DNA from: Bacteroidetes/Chlorobi group bacterium ChocPot_Mid
GTDB taxonomy: Bacteria; Bacteroidota; Ignavibacteria; Kapaibacteriales; UBA2268
Assembly (NCBI GenBank): GCA_003731675.1
Contig: RCNQ01000339.1
Location: forward strand, 1-8,815
Direction of reading: 5' to 3'
DNA length: 8,815 nucleotides
Of this stretch, positions 5,990 through 8,815 are shown one piece after another. How positions within the stretch are numbered: position 1 is the first letter of the stretch; each line of letters starts with the position of its first letter. Both the position numbers and the translations under genes were made by a program. The notes beneath the pieces are model-generated. The model ran no database searches. It was not told the origin of the DNA and worked only from the letters and a program-made list of their open reading frames with translations.

Positions 5990-7729
5990 GTGACAACAGA
6001 TTCAAAAATATTAATTAATCTTGAATCACTGCTTGCCTTAGGAGCAAAGCTAAGCGAAACTATTGACGAAAAATCAATTCTGAATATTACACTTCTGAGT
6101 TTAATGGGTAAACTTAAACTTTTCAGAGGTATTGTTTTTGTTCCTGATGATACTTATGAATTTTTTATCCCAATAATTATAAAAGGTAAAACTGATATTC
6201 AACAAATCAGAGCATTTCCAATAAAGGAAATTTGCAAAATATCTGACATAACAGACAATCATGAATTGTTTGAATCAGGGTTCGAAATCTGTATCCCGAT
6301 AATTTACCGTGATTATTTTTTTGCGGTTATCTGTCTGAGCGGTAAACTTGATAGCTCAGATATGAGTGAAGAGGAATTTTACTATGCTTCTCTTGTTTCA
6401 AATATTGCGGCAAATGCAATGAATAATACCAGAAATATTAATCTGTTATTAAGAGAGAAAAATACTGTTGAATCAAAAAATCAACTTTTAACCACACTTT
6501 TCGAAGTCAGCAGAGATTTCAATGTATTTCTATCTGAGGAAAAAATTATTAAAACCTTGGAGTTGAATTTACTTGGTCAGTTAATGATAACTAATTTCGC
6601 TGTAATTTTTAACGATGTAGATAATCGTAATTATGCTGAGGAAGCACCAGAAAACCAAGCAGGTTTTAATCAGAATATAAATCTCAAAATTTTGAAAAAC
6701 ACTTTCAAAGAAAATTTACCGATTGACTTACTACCCGATTTGTTTCATTGCAATGAAACTTGCTTTACAAATGAACTCGTCATCAAAGATGAATTGATGC
6801 AGTGGCTGCAAAGGAATAATGTATGGGTTGTTTCTCCGATGCTAATGAAATCAGAAATTAAAGGTTTTCTTCTGATTGGTAAGAGCAGAGTCGGGAGGCA
6901 ATTTTCTCAGGAAAACTTATTGTTTATTAAAGTCATTGGCAACACAACTGTTTTGGCAATTGAAAATCTGAAAATGATACAAAAAGAGGTTGAAAGGCAA
7001 AAGCTTGAAAATGAATTAGCAATCGCTCTTGAAATTCAAAACAGATTATTACCCAAAAAGAATCCCGAAATTATTGGATTTGATATCTACGGCACAACCA
7101 AACCATCGAAATTCGTTGGTGGTGATTATTTCGATTTTATTAAATTGCCAAATGGAAATTTATTAGTAGCAATTGCTGATGTATCTGGTAAAGGGATGCC
7201 TGCCGCACTGCTGATGGCAAATTTCCAGGCGGGTTTAAGGGCTCTTGCGGCAATGGATATACCACTGTCTGAACTTGTTACACGTTTGAATGTTCTAATT
7301 TATAATAATACTACTGCTGACAGGTTCATAACTTTTTTTGCAGGGGAGTTGGATTCTGATAGCAGAGAATTTAAGTATATCAATGCGGGACATAATCCTC
7401 CGATATTGATGCAAGCAGATGGTAAATTAGAATTACTTACTTCAGGTGGAATTATTTTAGGGGTGATTGAGAATACTGTTCATTACAAACAAGGTAAAAT
7501 CAAGTTGGGTCACAATGACATAATTTTACTTTATACAGATGGAGTTACAGAATCAATAGATAAAAACCATTGCGAATACGGAGAAAAAAGATTACTTCAG
7601 ACAATAAATAAAGAAAAATATTTATCATCAAAGCAAATAATTGAGTCCATAATGCTGGATGTAAATCAACATGCACAAGCACAACCACAATATGATGATA
7701 TCACATTGATTGCAATCAAATCAGTATAG
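5990..7729 (+). CDS. GAF-GAF-SpoIIE (PP2C-type) serine phosphatase
   Basis: This 579-residue protein is likely a cytoplasmic signalling phosphatase that dephosphorylates a Ser/Thr-phosphorylated partner, as RsbU/RsbP do to anti-anti-sigma proteins. Two GAF-like sensor domains are inferred at about 10-150 and 165-330, each ending in a pattern typical of GAF C-termini (SLVSNIAANAMNN; VIGNTTVLAIENLKM). A helical linker (330-352, ending EIQNRLLP) leads to the SpoIIE/PP2C domain (about 355-579). The metal-binding acidic residues are present: GGDYFD (377-382), ADVSGKG (396-402), YTDGVTE (515-521) and DD (569-570), so it should be active. The start is GTG at 5990; the ATG at 5988 is out of frame and runs straight into TGA. 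No membrane helix, kinase or STAS gene is adjacent. It is tightly coupled to the propeller lipoprotein gene. Confidence 0.9.
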   Translation: MTTDSKILINLESLLALGAKLSETIDEKSILNITLLSLMGKLKLFRGIVFVPDDTYEFFIPIIIKGKTDIQQIRAFPIKEICKISDITDNHELFESGFEICIPIIYRDYFFAVICLSGKLDSSDMSEEEFYYASLVSNIAANAMNNTRNINLLLREKNTVESKNQLLTTLFEVSRDFNVFLSEEKIIKTLELNLLGQLMITNFAVIFNDVDNRNYAEEAPENQAGFNQNINLKILKNTFKENLPIDLLPDLFHCNETCFTNELVIKDELMQWLQRNNVWVVSPMLMKSEIKGFLLIGKSRVGRQFSQENLLFIKVIGNTTVLAIENLKMIQKEVERQKLENELAIALEIQNRLLPKKNPEIIGFDIYGTTKPSKFVGGDYFDFIKLPNGNLLVAIADVSGKGMPAALLMANFQAGLRALAAMDIPLSELVTRLNVLIYNNTTADRFITFFAGELDSDSREFKYINAGHNPPILMQADGKLELLTSGGIILGVIENTVHYKQGKIKLGHNDIILLYTDGVTESIDKNHCEYGEKRLLQTINKEKYLSSKQIIESIMLDVNQHAQAQPQYDDITLIAIKSV

Positions 7730-7746
7730 TTTTTAAAAGAGTTTTA

Positions 7747-7983
7747 TTACTTAACTTTGTAGAAAGTGATATCAGGACCAATTAATTTTAATTCTTGCAG
7801 AGTGTCGTTAATTGCATCCATCAAACCAACATCTTCATAAGTATAAGTACCACTTAAAATTCTTCTTAAAGCCATATAAAAAGTCATTTCACCTAAAGCA
7901 TGTTCATCTATTTTTTCATGACCTTTTATAATTGCTTCTGCATAATAATTCAGCTTGTCTTCAATGTGTTGAGATAAATCCAT
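7747..7983 (-). CDS. Small uncharacterised protein, 78 aa
   Basis: I do not recognise this protein. It has 78 residues with no signal peptide, membrane helix or metal-binding motif. The sequence is moderately acidic and looks mostly helical, with amphipathic stretches at about 3-45 (containing KLNYYAEAIIKGHEKIDEHA) and 50-68. The gene is likely real: on the minus strand AAAGGA stands 7 nt before the ATG, one of the best ribosome sites in the window, and no better frame covers this stretch. It converges on the phosphatase gene with only 17 nt between stops and is divergent from the ECF sigma gene, so it has its own transcription unit. No Bacteroidota-type promoter was found on its strand in the AT-rich spacer. 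Confidence 0.65.
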   Translation of the reverse strand: MDLSQHIEDKLNYYAEAIIKGHEKIDEHALGEMTFYMALRRILSGTYTYEDVGLMDAINDTLQELKLIGPDITFYKVK

Positions 7984-7990
7984 AAAATTA

Positions 7991-7996
7991 TCCTTT
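7991..7996 (-). promoter_or_regulatory. Ribosome binding site of the 78-aa gene
   Basis: Read on the minus strand, bases 7996-7991 spell AAAGGA, with 7 nt separating it from the ATG at 7983. Since most genes here lack such a site, it is the main evidence that this small gene is translated from that start. Confidence 0.55.
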
Positions 7997-8022
7997 GGTT
8001 AATAAAAAAAATGTTTACTTTG
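7994..8022 (+). promoter_or_regulatory. Possible Bacteroidota-type promoter reading toward the sigma gene
   Basis: TTTG at 7994-7997, 17 nt, then TTACTTTG at 8015-8022, one mismatch from TAnnTTTG. It would start a transcript with about 165 nt of very AT-rich leader before the sigma gene. The TTTG overlaps the RBS of the divergent 78-aa gene, so the two signals could interfere. The mismatch and the long leader keep this tentative. Confidence 0.25.
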
Positions 8023-8040
8023 CACTTAAATAAAGTTTAA

Positions 8041-8160
8041 GATAGTTAAAATATTTTTTTTAATCTAATAAAATCTTAAAAAATGATATTTTTTTAATAT
8101 ATTAATAAAAATATTTTATGAAAATTTTGATTTTTTTATAATTTTTGAAAAAAAAAGTGT
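8041..8160. other. Extremely AT-rich spacer (110 of 120 bases A/T) with repeated A/T tracts
   Basis: Only 10 of these 120 bases are G or C. Long T and A runs alternate, including T-runs of seven to eight and a run of nine A's near 8148-8156. No gene or stable GC-containing hairpin is present. Runs of this kind often make DNA intrinsically curved and easily melted and attract nucleoid proteins, so the spacer may carry control elements for the divergent 78-aa and sigma genes. That role is inferred from composition only. Confidence 0.5.
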
Positions 8161-8178
8161 AACATTTTGAGGTTTCGT
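8158..8178 (+). promoter_or_regulatory. Possible ECF-type promoter before the sigma gene
   Basis: TGTAAC at 8158-8163 resembles the -35 element of ECF sigma factors (AAC core), and CGT at 8176-8178 resembles their -10 core, 17 nt before the start codon. ECF sigma genes often control themselves through such a promoter. The 12-nt spacer is shorter than the usual 15-17 nt, so this is a weak candidate. Confidence 0.25.
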
Positions 8179-8195
8179 GTGTTATTACATATAAG

Positions 8196-8759
8196 ATGGG
8201 ACAAAAAATAGAAAATCTGAGTGATTTGGAACTTTTCCGGATTTTAAAGAATCAGGATAAGAATTCCGAGCAAGCTTTTACGGAGATATACAACCGTTAC
8301 TCTCCGTTCGTATTTGCTTATTGCAGAAGGTTTTTATTCAATACTCAGGCAGCGGAAGATGTGTTCCAGGAAGTGTTTATTAAGTTCCATCAGAATACTT
8401 CCAAAGTTGATGAAATGACAAATGTAAAAGGGTATTTGCTTACGATTGCCCGAAATCTTTGTCGTAATTATCAGAGGGATTCTCATACTTCTGTACCTTT
8501 TGAGGATTATAACAATATTATCATTGAAAGCAGGCAGGAAGATGACGAATTGCTTGATTTGATTAAAAGAGCAATTGAGCTTATTCCTGATGATTTGAGA
8601 GAATTATTTATTTTGAGGGAATACGATGGAATGTCTTATACTCAAATAGCTGAAATTACTAAGACTAACATCAATACTGTCAAGGTGAAGCTATTTCGTG
8701 CAAGACAAAAACTAAAAAAAATTCTTGAACCTTATATTCAGGATATTTCTAATATTTGA
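8196..8759 (+). CDS. ECF-subfamily RNA polymerase sigma-70 factor
   Basis: This 187-residue protein has the two-domain layout of extracytoplasmic-function sigma factors, which direct RNA polymerase to a small regulon, often in answer to envelope stress. Region 2 (about 25-95) includes FTEIYNRYSPFVFAYCRRF and AAEDVFQEVFIKF (52-64, regions 2.2/2.3 that contact polymerase and the -10 element). Region 4 (about 125-176) includes LIPDDLRELFILREYDGMSY and the helix-turn-helix ending TVKVKLFRARQKL, which reads the -35 element. Regions 1.1 and 3 are absent, as expected. The ATG at 8196 gives the normal N-terminus; no RBS is clear. A + strand gene starts 31 nt downstream, the usual place for an anti-sigma factor. 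The subgroup cannot be assigned by eye. Confidence 0.93.
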   Translation: MGQKIENLSDLELFRILKNQDKNSEQAFTEIYNRYSPFVFAYCRRFLFNTQAAEDVFQEVFIKFHQNTSKVDEMTNVKGYLLTIARNLCRNYQRDSHTSVPFEDYNNIIIESRQEDDELLDLIKRAIELIPDDLRELFILREYDGMSYTQIAEITKTNINTVKVKLFRARQKLKKILEPYIQDISNI

Positions 8760-8790
8760 AAAAATGTAATAAAATAATAAAGTGAAAGAA

Positions 8791-8815
8791 ATGAACACGT
8801 ACAACGCACAAAATC
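8791..8815 (+). CDS. Start of a downstream gene, partial; possibly the anti-sigma partner
   Basis: An ATG at 8791 opens MNTYNAQN and stays open to the window edge. An in-frame GTG at 8782 (MKEMNTYN) is an alternative start. Only eight codons are visible, so the product cannot be identified. Position right after an ECF sigma gene makes an anti-sigma factor or a zinc-finger/DUF-type envelope protein likely, by context alone. Confidence 0.35.

Overview
The window is a stretch of AT-rich bacterial chromosome of ordinary gene density, almost entirely on the + strand. Three things point to the Bacteroidota/Ignavibacteria/Kapabacteria side of the tree (Chlorobi-Bacteroidetes superphylum). Most genes lack a clear Shine-Dalgarno sequence. 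A TTG-N20-TAnnTTTG promoter of the Bacteroidota type lies before the HU gene. The protein flavours fit: a GT4 enzyme starting YYYPPMGLSGVQR, a lipobox propeller protein and a GAF-GAF-SpoIIE phosphatase. This placement is inferred from sequence style and is not proven.

Layout, left to right: (1) the last 40 codons of a probable phosphatidylglycerophosphate synthase (pgsA-like), ending at 125; (2) a 265-nt leader with two diverged copies of a small hairpin motif and a good Bacteroidota promoter; (3) an HU/IHF-family DNA-binding protein (391-690) with a strong RBS and a strong intrinsic terminator; (4) aspartate carbamoyltransferase pyrB (790-1728), without pyrI beside it; (5) prmC/hemK release-factor methyltransferase (1808-2674); (6) a GT4-like glycosyltransferase (2766-4022) followed 17 nt later by (7) a trimeric-type purine nucleoside phosphorylase (4040-4873); (8) a beta-propeller lipoprotein (4946-5986) followed 3 nt later, in the same reading frame, by (9) a GAF-GAF-PP2C(SpoIIE) phosphatase (GTG start, 5990-7729); (10) a convergent 78-codon gene of unknown function with a clear RBS (7747-7983, minus); (11) a very AT-rich divergent spacer; (12) an ECF-type sigma factor (8196-8759); and (13) the first codons of a further + strand gene running off the edge.

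The first half is housekeeping: phospholipid synthesis, nucleoid protein, pyrimidine synthesis, release-factor modification, glycan assembly and purine salvage. The last third looks like signal transduction. A surface-lipoprotein propeller is tightly coupled to a cytoplasmic PP2C phosphatase of the kind used in partner switching, and an ECF sigma factor with a possible partner gene follows. No mobile element, CRISPR array, tRNA or rRNA was seen. I did not find a clearly novel system. The best leads are the repeated hairpin leader before HU, the in-frame lipoprotein/phosphatase junction, and the orphan 78-aa gene next to the sigma factor.
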